Origin: JBEOJY01 sp040275305
GTDB taxonomy: Bacteria; Pseudomonadota; Alphaproteobacteria; UBA9219
NCBI GenBank assembly: GCA_040275305.1
Contig: JBEOJY010000044.1
Coordinates: 1-47,957, forward strand
Reading direction: 5' to 3'
DNA: 47,957 nt
In this document: positions 9,248 to 17,401 of the stretch, one piece after another
Position numbering within the stretch: position 1 is the stretch's first letter
Layout: every line of letters starts with the position of its first letter
The notes under the pieces: generated by a model
What the model was told of the DNA's origin: nothing
Seen by the model: the letters and a program-made list of their open reading frames with translations, nothing else
Databases searched by the model: none
Program-made: the position numbers and the translations under genes

Positions 9248-10096
9248 TTAGCCTTTGGGAGCAATAGAGATGCCGATTATGAAAAGTTTCCAGGCATTTG
9301 CTTCCTCGATGACGGAATCGCGGTCGAGTATGAGACTTCGGCTTGCTTCGATGGCGATGCCGCATAGACCTGCTGCGGCGGCGGTTTGCACCGTGCCGGG
9401 GCCGATGGTCGGAAGGTCGTAGCGGTTGTCTTGTTGCGGCTTGGCGAGTTTCACCAGCACGCCGCCGGGGCCTTCGCGGCGTAGGGCGGCGCAGCGTTCC
9501 ATCAGGGCATCGGTGCCTTCAATGGCCTCCACACCCAGCACGAGGCCTTGCTGCACGATCACGGATTGGCCGATATCGAGGTGGCCCAGCGTTTGGGCAA
9601 TTTCAATGCCGCGCGCGATGTCCTTGCGCGCGTCGTCGTCGGGTTCAAGATTGCCTATTTTTCCTTCGCGCGCGAGCAGGCCGCCGAGCACTTCATGCGC
9701 ACCCACGACGCGGATGCCGCTTTCTTCTTCGATGGCTTGGCCGATGCAGCGCAACAGCGCGTCGTCGCCCAGCGCTTTGAGGCCGATTTTTGCCAGCACC
9801 TTGAAGGCGAGCGCGTCTGGCTTGATTTCGGCCAGAGATGGGCGGCGCACGCGCCCGATCATGACGAGTTCCTTGACTCCTTGTTCCATCAGCGCGGTTT
9901 TGAGTCTGCTGGCTGCGCCGAGGGGAAGCCACAGGTGCGGCAGTCCGTTCGGGAAGGTGGCAGCGTCGGCTTGTCCTTCAAGTCCCACGACGAAGAAAGG
10001 GCGTCCGTCGCGCTGGCAGGCGTTGATTAAGCTGCGGGGCGCGATGCCGCCTCCAGCGAGGATGCAAAGTTTTGGAAGTGGAGATGCGTCCGTCAT
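9248..10096 (-). CDS. lpxI: UDP-2,3-diacylglucosamine pyrophosphatase LpxI
   Basis: LpxI hydrolyses UDP-2,3-diacylglucosamine to lipid X and UMP, the fourth step of lipid A synthesis, and replaces LpxH in most alphaproteobacteria. The N-terminal LCILAGGGIAPRSLINACQRDG, then LVMIGRVRRPSL, and in the C-terminal domain DIGQSVIVQQGLVLGVEAIEGTD and the late DLPTIGPGTV block, are family hallmarks. Length 282 is normal. Its ATG overlaps the lpxA stop by four bases. lpxB, which often follows, is absent; nagZ converges on it instead. Confidence 0.95.
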   Translation of the reverse strand: MTDASPLPKLCILAGGGIAPRSLINACQRDGRPFFVVGLEGQADAATFPNGLPHLWLPLGAASRLKTALMEQGVKELVMIGRVRRPSLAEIKPDALAFKVLAKIGLKALGDDALLRCIGQAIEEESGIRVVGAHEVLGGLLAREGKIGNLEPDDDARKDIARGIEIAQTLGHLDIGQSVIVQQGLVLGVEAIEGTDALMERCAALRREGPGGVLVKLAKPQQDNRYDLPTIGPGTVQTAAAAGLCGIAIEASRSLILDRDSVIEEANAWKLFIIGISIAPKG

Positions 10097-10914
10097 GATG
10101 CGGAAGCTGTAGATTGATTGTTTTCGGTTTTCGGCTGGCAGAGCGGGCGCGAGGCGGTGGCTCGGATGAAATCGACGATATTCAAGACTTGCGTCTGGTC
10201 TTTGTAATGCGCGGCTGTTTCTTCCAGACGTTCGGCCAGCGTGCCTTCCGGCGCAAAGAGCATGCGGTAGGCACCGCGCAGCGCCCGAACATCGTCGCGG
10301 CTGAAGCCTCGGCGTTCGAGGCCGACCATATTGAGTCCCGCCAGATGCGCGCGTTCTCCTTTGACGAGTCCGAAGGGGATCACGTCGCTTTCGACGCCCG
10401 ACATGCCGCCGATGATGGCATAAGGTCCAATTCTTACGAACTGGTGCACAGCGGATAAGCCGCCGATGATGACGAAATCTCCGACTGTGACATGGCCTGC
10501 GAGCGTCGCGTTGTTCGCCATTACGACATGATTTCCGACGACGCAGTCATGCGCAACGTGGGATGCGACCATGAACAGGTTGTCATTACCGACGCGCGTG
10601 ACCATGTTGCCGCCTTCGGTGCCGGGATTCATCGTGACATGCTCGCGAATCTGGTTGCGCTCGCCGATTTCCAGCGTCGAGGGCTCGCCTTTGTATTTGA
10701 GGTCTTGCGGGCGGTGGCCGAGCGAGGCGAAGGGATAGACGGTTGTGTCCGCGCCGATCCGTGTGCGTCCATCCACTACGACGTGAGATAGAAGTTTGAC
10801 GCGGTCAGCGAGCTCGACGTTGGGGCCGATCATGCAATAAGGGCCGATCAATACGTCGTTGCCGATTTTAGCGGCAGGGTCGAGAATGGCGGTCGGATGA
10901 ATCTGCGTTGCCAT
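10093..10914 (-). CDS. lpxA: Acyl-ACP--UDP-N-acetylglucosamine O-acyltransferase
   Basis: LpxA adds a 3-hydroxyacyl chain to UDP-GlcNAc, the first step of lipid A synthesis. The sequence shows the left-handed beta-helix hexapeptide pattern from residue 4 (IHPTAILDPAAKIGNDVLIG). The catalytic His region is ASHVAHDCVVGNHV near residue 119-122, and GLSAVHQFVRIG lies further on. The C-terminal helical domain runs from about residue 195. It is coupled to lpxI and lies 73 bases after fabZ in the same direction. lpxD, normally upstream of fabZ, is not present. Confidence 0.97.
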   Translation of the reverse strand: MATQIHPTAILDPAAKIGNDVLIGPYCMIGPNVELADRVKLLSHVVVDGRTRIGADTTVYPFASLGHRPQDLKYKGEPSTLEIGERNQIREHVTMNPGTEGGNMVTRVGNDNLFMVASHVAHDCVVGNHVVMANNATLAGHVTVGDFVIIGGLSAVHQFVRIGPYAIIGGMSGVESDVIPFGLVKGERAHLAGLNMVGLERRGFSRDDVRALRGAYRMLFAPEGTLAERLEETAAHYKDQTQVLNIVDFIRATASRPLCQPKTENNQSTASAS

Positions 10915-10987
10915 GAAATCTTTCGTTTGTCAGGGCAGATGCGTGGTAGCGTCCGCCACGTTATAGTTGCGCGTTTGCTCTTGTTGG

Positions 10988-11500
10988 CTACCCGGCTTGC
11001 GCATTGCCGTCTGATAGCGTTTCGGAGTCGCGCGGCACCAGCATGGCGGTGTAGGTCGCTTCGGCGCATAGCGTGTCGCCGACAAAGGCTTCTCCCTTAA
11101 ACCGCCAGACGCTTCCTCGCTGGCGTTCCTTCACAACCTTAAGGTGGAGTTGATCTCCCGGAACGACGGGTTTGCGGAAGCGCGCGTTTTCGATGGTCAT
11201 GAAATAGACGAGGTGCGTGTTACACCCGATGCCGTCGAGCGATGCGACGACGAGAGTCGCCGATGTTTGCGCCATCGCTTCGATGATGAGCACGCCCGGC
11301 ATGATGGGATGGCCGGGGAAATGCCCTTGAAAGAACGGCTCGTTGACAGTCACGTTTTTGACGCCGATGCAGCTTTCGCTTGGTATCATGTCGATAACTC
11401 GATCGATCAGCAGCATCGGGTAGCGGTGCGGAATGCGCGCCATGATGCCCATGACGTCGATGACGGGTTCTATGGTTGTTTTGCCCTTGGACTTGTCCAT
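10988..11500 (-). CDS. fabZ: 3-hydroxyacyl-[acyl-carrier-protein] dehydratase FabZ
   Basis: FabZ dehydrates 3-hydroxyacyl-ACP in fatty-acid elongation and competes with LpxA for the same substrate pool. The hot-dog fold shows IPHRYPMLLIDRV and the active-site block FQGHFPGHPIMPGVLIIEAM, with the catalytic His near residue 64 and Glu near 74. It is 170 residues long, with an N-terminal extension of about ten residues relative to short family members. It shares its direction with lpxA and lpxI, and surA ends 120 bases upstream. Confidence 0.97.
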   Translation of the reverse strand: MDKSKGKTTIEPVIDVMGIMARIPHRYPMLLIDRVIDMIPSESCIGVKNVTVNEPFFQGHFPGHPIMPGVLIIEAMAQTSATLVVASLDGIGCNTHLVYFMTIENARFRKPVVPGDQLHLKVVKERQRGSVWRFKGEAFVGDTLCAEATYTAMLVPRDSETLSDGNAQAG

Positions 11501-11620
11501 GGATGTTGTGTCTCCGAATACCTTGCGGTAACGCGCGGGTGCGTTTTGGCCTCAGACTTAATAGCCTGATTGGGCCTGAAATATCAATAAGCTGCGTAAA
11601 GGCGTGGATAAAGCCCGTAG

Positions 11621-12982
11621 TTAACCGCCAGCCAGTGGTTTGATGTCGATATAGGCGTTTTTGCGTAAATCGCGCAGGAGGCGGCGGGCTAGCAGCTCTA
11701 GCTTCTCGGTGCCGAGAGAATTGACAATCGCGTCACGGTCGATTTTGCCTTCCGGCGCCAGCCGCCCGCACAGGAATACCACGAGAAGTCCTTTGTCGGT
11801 CGCGATAGGCTGGCTTCCCGATCCGACGGACAGGCCGCGCACTTGATCAGCAAGCCACGACGGCAGCTTGTCTTCTTTTACATTGCCGAGAGACTGCCAT
11901 CTCCATCCGGGAAAATTTTGTTTAAGCTTTTCCGGTAGAGATTGGCATTCCGAGACGCTGGAACGCAGACGTTCGCCCTCCCGCATCAACTGGTCACGCG
12001 GTTCGGAGTCTGTGAAGGGCCGGAAAGTCTGTTGCAGGCTTAAGGTGATGTCCTGAGGGGTCACTGCGTTGCCATCGCCCAAGGTCACGATGCGCCGATC
12101 GCGTAGGGCGAGGATATGAATGCCACTGGAGGAACGTATCGGGTCGGAGATTTGGTTTGGCTGCATTGCCACTAACGCGCGGTTCAACTCGTCGGGTAGC
12201 TGGCCGCTTTGTATCCACCCCAGATCGCCGCCTGTCGCCGCTCCCGCGCTTTGCGAGAACTGGTGCGCCAGCGAGGGGAAGTTGGCTCCGCCCCTGATTT
12301 GTTGCACAAGATTTTCCGCGAACTGGCGCACTTGTTCTTCGTCTGTGGGCCGATCGACTGCGAGAAAAATTTCACTGACGTGATATTCGTCTTTTCCGAC
12401 GTTGGCACGCATGCGGTCGATGGCGGCCTGCACTTCATCGTCACCGACATCGACGCGCGGCCTTAGCTCGCGCTGCACGACTTTCATCCACGAGATCCCG
12501 CCACGGACCTGTTGTTCCATGGCTTGTGGCGATGCGCCGTGCGCGGCTACGAAACTACGCATATCTCCGGGAATGCGGTTGTCGCGCGCGATACGTTCAA
12601 GAGCCTGATCGATTTCCACTTTTGATACTGTGATGCCAAGTTTCTTGGCTTCTTGAAGTTGGAGCTGTTCTTCAATCAGTCCGCGCAGGACTTGCGGCAG
12701 GATGCGTTGCGCGACTTCCGTCGTCGAGGCCATGCCGGAGGACAACATCGCGAGCTTCATGCGTTCGTTGAGATCTATGCTGGAGACGATGCCGTCATTC
12801 ACCACGGCTACGACGCGGTTGCGCAATACGGGATTTGCGGATTGTTTTGGTTGAAAGGCCCGGTCGCTGGACGGGGCCGTGAGTTCCTCCGCTCCGGGGA
12901 GCTGATTTACACGTTGCGCCCAGCCGTGGACAGGGGCGAGGCTCAGGCCAATGAGCAGTAACAGGGATAGTACGAATCGCAT
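11621..12982 (-). CDS. surA: SurA-type periplasmic peptidyl-prolyl isomerase / chaperone
   Basis: A signal peptide (MRFVLSLLLLIGLSLAPVHGWA) is followed by the SurA N-terminal chaperone helices (VAVVNDGIVSSIDLNERMKL, with ALERIARDNRIPGDMR) and one clear parvulin domain (YHVSEIFLAVDRPTDEEQV to GGDLGWIQSGQLP and SSSGIHILALRDRR). The family escorts outer-membrane proteins to the BAM machine. A second parvulin domain is not obvious. In many alphaproteobacteria surA lies with lptD, pdxA and ksgA, so its place directly before fabZ is unusual. The gene diverges from the AI-2E family gene. Confidence 0.88.
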   Translation of the reverse strand: MRFVLSLLLLIGLSLAPVHGWAQRVNQLPGAEELTAPSSDRAFQPKQSANPVLRNRVVAVVNDGIVSSIDLNERMKLAMLSSGMASTTEVAQRILPQVLRGLIEEQLQLQEAKKLGITVSKVEIDQALERIARDNRIPGDMRSFVAAHGASPQAMEQQVRGGISWMKVVQRELRPRVDVGDDEVQAAIDRMRANVGKDEYHVSEIFLAVDRPTDEEQVRQFAENLVQQIRGGANFPSLAHQFSQSAGAATGGDLGWIQSGQLPDELNRALVAMQPNQISDPIRSSSGIHILALRDRRIVTLGDGNAVTPQDITLSLQQTFRPFTDSEPRDQLMREGERLRSSVSECQSLPEKLKQNFPGWRWQSLGNVKEDKLPSWLADQVRGLSVGSGSQPIATDKGLLVVFLCGRLAPEGKIDRDAIVNSLGTEKLELLARRLLRDLRKNAYIDIKPLAGG

Positions 12983-13071
12983 GATGGCTATCCTATACCA
13001 TGGAGGCTATGGACAAGGAAACGACCTGAATGGTCAATTCTTTCCTAATTTATCGCCTTGCTTTTGCCTGA

Positions 13072-14145
13072 ATGCTGGCAATAATATTTCTTCCCGGTAT
13101 TTTGTGGGAGGGGTTGCGCGCTATGACTACCGCAGGTGTACGGATTTCTGAAGCCGGAATGGAGGACATTTCATGCGTCCTTGCTTTTTTGGCGTTGATG
13201 GCTGTTGTTCCACTCGGCTTGCTGACGGTTCTTTTGTCCGGGCTCTTGATTTATCTGCTGGTTGAGTTCGGCGCCGAGGCGCTTAAGCGGATTGGCGTGT
13301 TGCCTTCGGTGGGGAGAATCATTCTGGTACTTGTCATCGCATCGGCGTTTATATCTTTGATTACGATTGGCGTGATCGCGCTTGTCTCACGCTTGACGCA
13401 GGGTCCGGAAGGGCTTGGGACGCTGTTGCGAACGATGGCAGACGCGCTTGATGGGTTGCATGGGCATATTCCTCCATGGGTCGACAACCTGCTTCCGTTC
13501 AGCTTCGAGGATTGGCGTGATGTGTTCGCCGAATGGTTGCGCGAACATGCGGCGCAGTTGAGCTTGGTCGGGCGGGATGCTGGAATGTTTCTGACACATT
13601 TGATCGTTGGCATGGTGATAGGAGGCTTGATCGCTTGTGGTTCAAAAGTTAAGGCTCAGAGTCATCCTCTGGCCAAAGCCCTTAAGAACAGGGCGGCTTT
13701 CCTGCTACGCGCTTTTCACCGCATCGTGTTCTCGCAGATCAGGATATCCGCATTAAACACCGTGATGACGGCAATTTTTCTTTTGGGAATCATGCCTGCG
13801 GTCGGAACACCTTTGCCGATGAGCCAGACCTTGGTCGCTGTGACGTTTATTGTCGGGCTGCTGCCTATTGTTGGCAACCTTATCTCCAACACGGTTATTA
13901 CCTTGGTGGCGCTCAGCGTTTCGCCGACGGCGGCGGTCGGAGCGTTGGCGTTTCTTGTTTTCATCCATAAACTAGAGTATTTCGTGAACGCGCGTATCGT
14001 TGGTGGGCGCATTCATGCGCATGCGTGGGAGATTTTGATCGCGATGGTCGTGATGGAAGCTGTGTTTGGTATTCCCGGCTTGATTGCCGCGCCTGTTTAT
14101 TATGCTTGTCTCAAAGATGAGTTGTCAGCCAGAGGGTTGGTTTAG
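13072..14145 (+). CDS. AI-2E / PerM family membrane transporter
   Basis: A polytopic protein with about eight hydrophobic segments. The first pair is LAFLALMAVVPLGLLTVLLSGLLIYLLVEF and RIILVLVIASAFISLITIGVIAL (positions about 13,180-13,400), followed by a soluble insert around HGHIPPWVDNLLPFSFEDWRD, and a C-terminal block with VTFIVGLLPIVGNLISNTVI typical of PF01594. Members have been linked to AI-2 export or Na+/H+ antiport; the substrate here is unknown. The start is uncertain: ATG 13072, ATG 13123 or ATG 13159, the last just before the first helix. The stop is two bases from the mrp start. Confidence 0.8.
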   Translation: MLAIIFLPGILWEGLRAMTTAGVRISEAGMEDISCVLAFLALMAVVPLGLLTVLLSGLLIYLLVEFGAEALKRIGVLPSVGRIILVLVIASAFISLITIGVIALVSRLTQGPEGLGTLLRTMADALDGLHGHIPPWVDNLLPFSFEDWRDVFAEWLREHAAQLSLVGRDAGMFLTHLIVGMVIGGLIACGSKVKAQSHPLAKALKNRAAFLLRAFHRIVFSQIRISALNTVMTAIFLLGIMPAVGTPLPMSQTLVAVTFIVGLLPIVGNLISNTVITLVALSVSPTAAVGALAFLVFIHKLEYFVNARIVGGRIHAHAWEILIAMVVMEAVFGIPGLIAAPVYYACLKDELSARGLV

Positions 14146-14147
14146 GC

Positions 14148-15224
14148 GTGGGGCTTCTTTCCGTCAGGGAGCGCGTGCTGGAGGCGTTACGAGGAGTTGT
14201 TCCTTCCGGCGCTAGCCAAGACATTGTGGAGCTTGGGATCGTGACGGGGCTTGCGGTGCGTGAGTTGCCGGGTGGGGTGCGCGTGAGTTTTGCGCTTGAG
14301 GCGGAGCCTTCGCGTATAGCAGAGATGGAGCCGTTGCGCGCGGAAGCGGAGGCGGCGGTTAGGCGCGTTTCCGGCGTTGCGGTGGCGGTGGCGGGGCTTA
14401 CGATCCCTAAAAAGAGCTTGCAGGGGGAGCGGGGTGAGGCAGGGGAACGGCATCCGGCGAAGATTTCGCTTCCGGGCGTCAAGCGCGTCATCGCTGTCGC
14501 TTCCGGCAAGGGGGGGGTTGGCAAATCTACAACTGCGGTTAATCTGGCGTTGGCTTTCGCACGGCTTGGGTTGAAAGTCGGGCTTGTGGATGCCGATATC
14601 TATGGACCGTCTATACCAAGGATGCTCGCGGTGTCCGGCAGGCCGGAGATACGCGGTGAAGATCGCAAGATGATCCCGCATCAGCGTTACGGCCTTTCTG
14701 TGATGTCGATAGGATTTCTCGTTACTGAAGACGCGCCGATGATCTGGCGCGGTCCGATGGTGCATGGCGCGGTGACGCAGCTTTTCCGCGACGTGGCTTG
14801 GGAGGGGTTGGATATTTTAGTCGTCGATCTGCCGCCGGGGACGGGAGATGCGCAGTTGACGTTGGCTCAATCGGTGCCGCTCGCGGGGGCGGTGATTGTT
14901 TCCACGCCTCAGGATCTTGCGTTGATTGACGCGCGTAAGGGGCTTGCGATGTTCCAGCGCGTGGGTGTGTCGGTGCTTGGCATCATCGAGAATATGAGCT
15001 GGTTTTTGTGTCCGCATTGCGGGGGGCGCAGCGAGATATTCAGCCATGGCGGGGCGGAGCAGGAGGCCTTGAAGCTTGGAGTGCCGTTTCTGGGGGCGCT
15101 TCCGCTTGATATGGCTGTGCGGGAGACTTCGGATGCGGGCGCTCCGATTGTCTACGCGCAACCGGATGGCGATATTGCGCGGATTTATGGCGCGATTGCA
15201 GCCAAGATTGAGGAACGGCTTTGA
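14148..15224 (+). CDS. mrp: Mrp/ApbC/NBP35 family Fe-S cluster carrier ATPase
   Basis: A cytoplasmic P-loop ATPase that delivers Fe-S clusters. Residues 1-85 form the DUF59/MIP18 domain (LRGVVPSGASQDIVELGIV), next comes the deviant Walker A motif SGKGGVGKSTTAVN near residue 120, Asp-containing LVDADIYGPSIP, and the CPHC cluster-binding pair near residue 288. The start is GTG 14148, almost touching the preceding stop, so the two genes are likely co-transcribed. Length is standard. The 3' boundary at 15,224 marks the end of the orderly core region. Confidence 0.95.
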   Translation: MGLLSVRERVLEALRGVVPSGASQDIVELGIVTGLAVRELPGGVRVSFALEAEPSRIAEMEPLRAEAEAAVRRVSGVAVAVAGLTIPKKSLQGERGEAGERHPAKISLPGVKRVIAVASGKGGVGKSTTAVNLALAFARLGLKVGLVDADIYGPSIPRMLAVSGRPEIRGEDRKMIPHQRYGLSVMSIGFLVTEDAPMIWRGPMVHGAVTQLFRDVAWEGLDILVVDLPPGTGDAQLTLAQSVPLAGAVIVSTPQDLALIDARKGLAMFQRVGVSVLGIIENMSWFLCPHCGGRSEIFSHGGAEQEALKLGVPFLGALPLDMAVRETSDAGAPIVYAQPDGDIARIYGAIAAKIEERL

Positions 15225-15496
15225 GGCTGACTAGCAGCCTTTATGCTGGCGTCAGGGCAGGCCTCGTGTGCCTGGCCAATATGGTATTCAAGCGTTGCGC
15301 GGCTGTGGGTGGTTTGATTTCTTGCATAATGGACAAAAGTGTGTGGCTGGGATCAAGTATTTGCTTGCAGGAAGCGGATCATTTTTTGGCGTCTTTCGGC
15401 CTTCAGGCCACGGTGGATTTTGACTTTATTTTTCCAGCGCGCAAAGGAGCCGTCGCAGCTGTTTGTGGTTGTCGGAATGGCGCGTTCTGGAAAACG

Positions 15497-15892
15497 TTGA
15501 TAGGCGAAAACGTAGGGCGCATTCGAGCGCAGACTGCGGAGTGCGCTCCGCAGAAGGCTTTGCCACCCACTGCACTATGCAATGCTCCGCAAGCTACTGG
15601 CCGGAACGCTGGCAACAGATTGTCGATGACGGTGGGAGCTTCCTTGACCGATGGGGAAGGCAAGCTACGAAACTAGGATGGCAGGCGTTGGACGTATTCG
15701 GGGTTAATCCCTCTGGCCCCCGAACTGCGCTATGACGGCATGGGGCTGATCCCCTTGCTGCAAGGCCGACCTGTCATCGCCATCACAGACAGCGCCGCCC
15801 GCATCGACTGCGGGCGTGGCATAACTCAGACCTACCAGCGAACCCAGCGCTTTCAAGCCGCCTGTCTGTGGGACGTGGACAAGCGCAAATGA
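15497..15892 (+). pseudogene. Broken small alphaproteobacterial gene with two compensating frameshifts
   Basis: Three consecutive reading-frame pieces join into one plausible protein. Frame A (about 15,497-15,590) reads ENVGRIRAQTAEC to ALCNAPQ. Frame B (about 15,593-15,705) reads YWPERWQQIVDDGGSFLDRW and LGWQALDVFGVNP. Frame A then resumes (about 15,710-15,892) as LAPELRYDGMGLIPLLQGRP to ACLWDVDKRK and stop. From memory, proteins with a FLDRWG..ALGW..DLFG..GLIWLLQGRPV layout are frequent in alphaproteobacterial accessory DNA; their function is unknown. The second shift fits one extra C in the CCC near 15,709-15,711. Sequencing error is possible, but two shifts favour decay. Confidence 0.6.
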
Positions 15893-16340
15893 ATTTCCAG
15901 ACAAGTACGCGCGGGCACGAGGATAAAGATAAAGACAGGCGAATTTCTATAATAGACCCAAATAGATAACCCTTGTTCCGCTCCATCCCCTCTCGTTGGC
16001 GTTTAAGTTGTGGGCCGCAAAAACGTCTTTGTGAAAATATCAAAGAAATTCAGAAGAATAATGAATGAAAATGGCGGGGCGAATGATACTTGGCAGCGAA
16101 CATGCTCCAAATTAACGTGTCGATTTATAACGATTATATTTTTGGCGGCACTGTTTTTATGGTTAACTTAGCCAGCTTCTTACTTTTTGACAAAACTCAC
16201 ACGCGCCTTCAGCAAACCTTTTCCTCCATACCCAATCAGCAACACACCAACGAGTATATTTGTTGTTTGAATAAGCATCATTGGAACTGAAGATTTTATT
16301 GAATGAAAAAGAATGACAGCGCAGCCCATGAATAGGAACT
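15893..16340. other. Gene-poor AT-rich spacer
   Basis: About 450 bases without a convincing gene. Base composition drops to AT-rich after 15,930. The only open frames are a 66-codon frame on the plus strand (16,090-16,290), with no ribosome binding site or recognisable protein pattern, and the 33-codon hydrophobic frame on the minus strand listed separately. No clear promoter or repeat was seen. Confidence 0.5.
16180..16281 (-). CDS. Possible 33-residue hydrophobic peptide
   Basis: A short frame starting with two Met codons encodes a peptide whose middle (TNILVGVLLIGYGGKGLL) is a plausible single membrane helix, followed by a basic tail ending in SFVKK. No Shine-Dalgarno sequence precedes it. 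It could be a small membrane protein of the kind often missed, or chance. It lies downstream of tRNA-Ser on the same strand. Confidence 0.25.
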   Translation of the reverse strand: MMLIQTTNILVGVLLIGYGGKGLLKARVSFVKK

Positions 16341-16341
16341 A

Positions 16342-16431
16342 TGGCGGAGGGGAGGAGATTCGAACTCCTGATAGGCATACACCTATAACGGTTTTCGAGA
16401 CCGCCGCATTCGACCGCTCTGCCACCCCTCC
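16342..16431 (-). tRNA. tRNA-Ser (anticodon CGA)
   Basis: Read on the minus strand, the 5' acceptor GGAGGGG pairs with CCCCTCC next to a genomically encoded CCA (16,342-16,344). The anticodon stem GCGGT/ACCGT carries the loop CTCGAAA, anticodon CGA, which reads UCG. A long variable arm (ATAGG/CCTAT) is typical of tRNA-Ser, and the T-loop TTCGAAT is normal. The apparent plus-strand frame across this gene is the usual antisense artefact. A degenerate copy of its anticodon and variable arms lies at 18,646-18,686 on the other strand. Confidence 0.96.
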
Positions 16432-16567
16432 GGTGCGCGGTAAGAAGGGCAATAAACATGGTTTCCGGTCCGGGATCAAGGGAAAATCGACCACTCCTCA
16501 GCCCCGTCGTTGCGGAGGAAAAGCCATAGATCCCCAAAAAACCAGCGCAACTAATGTTGGAAAATCC

Positions 16568-16596
16568 TTGCATTCAGGCCACTGACCCCCTATAAA
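16568..16596 (+). promoter_or_regulatory. Sigma70-type promoter for rpmI-rplT
   Basis: TTGCAT at 16,568-16,573 and TATAAA at 16,591-16,596 are separated by exactly 17 bases. This places the transcript start about 70 bases before rpmI, giving a leader of usual size for this operon, in which L20 is a known autoregulator in other bacteria. The normal upstream gene infC is absent, so the operon needs its own promoter here. Confidence 0.65.
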
Positions 16597-16675
16597 GTCG
16601 CCTTCTCGCGCGGCGGAGCCATTGGCATGCCCGCCCGCAGACCAGACCATATTGACTAACTAAAAGGATACAAAA

Positions 16676-16876
16676 ATGCCTAAACTCAAGACCCACAGCG
16701 GGGCTAAAAAGCGCTTTCGCGTGACCGCAAGCGGCAAGGTCAAATCCGGAGCCGCCAATCGCCGCCACTTCATGCGCCGCCGTTCTCAGGACATGAAGCG
16801 CACGTCGCGTCAGGGAATGATCCTGTTCAAAGCCGACGGCGAGAAAATCATCAAGCATTACCTGCGTCACGATTAA
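16676..16876 (+). CDS. rpmI: 50S ribosomal protein L35
   Basis: A 66-residue basic protein with the L35 pattern MPKLKTHSGAKKRFRVTASG, then KSGAANRRHFM and a C-terminal KADGEKIIKHYLRHD end. It is a component of the large ribosomal subunit. AAAGGA lies nine bases before the ATG. rplT follows after 12 bases, as usual. Codons mostly end in C, unlike the G/T-ending codons of plus-strand genes before 15.2 kb. Confidence 0.98.
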   Translation: MPKLKTHSGAKKRFRVTASGKVKSGAANRRHFMRRRSQDMKRTSRQGMILFKADGEKIIKHYLRHD

Positions 16877-16888
16877 GGAGTAACCGCA

Positions 16889-17248
16889 ATGGCTCGCGTC
16901 AAACGGGGCGTCACAACGCACGCCCGTCACAAGGAAATCGTCAAGCTCGGCAAAACCTATCGTGGCCGCTCTTCGACCAACTACCGCATCGCGATCGAAA
17001 AGGTCGAAAAGGCGCTGCGCTATGCCTACCGCGACCGCAAAGCCCGTAAAGGCGAATTTCGCGCGCTCTGGATTCAGCGCATCAACGCTGGCGTCCGCGA
17101 GCATGGCCTGACCTACGCCCGCTTCATCAACGGCCTCAAGAAAGCCGGCATTACGCTCGACCGCAAACAATTGTCTGAACTGGCCGCCACGGAACCTTCT
17201 GCGTTCAAAACGTTGGTCGACAAAGCTCAGGCCGCGCTCAAAGCATAA
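16889..17248 (+). CDS. rplT: 50S ribosomal protein L20
   Basis: A 119-residue basic protein with the L20 signature MARVKRGVTTHARHKEIVKL, then GRSSTNYRIAIEKVEKALRYAYRDRKARKGEFRALWI split over the central helix, and INAGVREHGLTYARFINGLK. L20 is needed early in 50S assembly and represses its own operon in several bacteria. GGAG sits ten bases upstream of the ATG. A strong terminator follows, so pheS is probably expressed from its own promoter or by read-through. Confidence 0.98.
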   Translation: MARVKRGVTTHARHKEIVKLGKTYRGRSSTNYRIAIEKVEKALRYAYRDRKARKGEFRALWIQRINAGVREHGLTYARFINGLKKAGITLDRKQLSELAATEPSAFKTLVDKAQAALKA

Positions 17249-17272
17249 CCTTCCAAGCTCCGACCCATTATG

Positions 17273-17321
17273 GCGGCGGCCTCTGTCGAATTTCTCTTCG
17301 ACAAGCCGCCGCTTTTATTTT
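17273..17321 (+). terminator. Rho-independent terminator after rplT
   Basis: The outer stem GCGGCGGC (17,273-17,280) pairs with GCCGCCGC (17,305-17,312), and the inner stem TGTCGAA (17,284-17,290) pairs with TTCGACA (17,297-17,303) around the loop TTTCTC. The hairpin is followed immediately by TTTTATTTT. This is the clearest terminator in the window and closes the rpmI-rplT unit. Confidence 0.9.
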
Positions 17322-17401
17322 GACCATTTCGCCTTTGCTCGCAAACAACGGAGTGCTAATCCTATCAACGCAAACCGTCTTGGCATATCAGGAAACAGAC
17401 C

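Noticed and set aside
15221..15676. A 151-codon frame starting in the mrp stop
   Set aside because: Only its end matches the broken gene at 15,497-15,892. The first 90 codons resemble nothing, the start is TTG without a ribosome binding site, and the frame leaves the homologous path near 15,590.
16090..16290. A 66-codon plus-strand frame in the AT-rich spacer
   Set aside because: No ribosome binding site, no family pattern, and composition typical of non-coding DNA.
16313..16585. A 90-codon plus-strand frame with EIRTPDRHTPITVFETA
   Set aside because: This is the familiar spurious translation of the antisense strand of tRNA-Ser.
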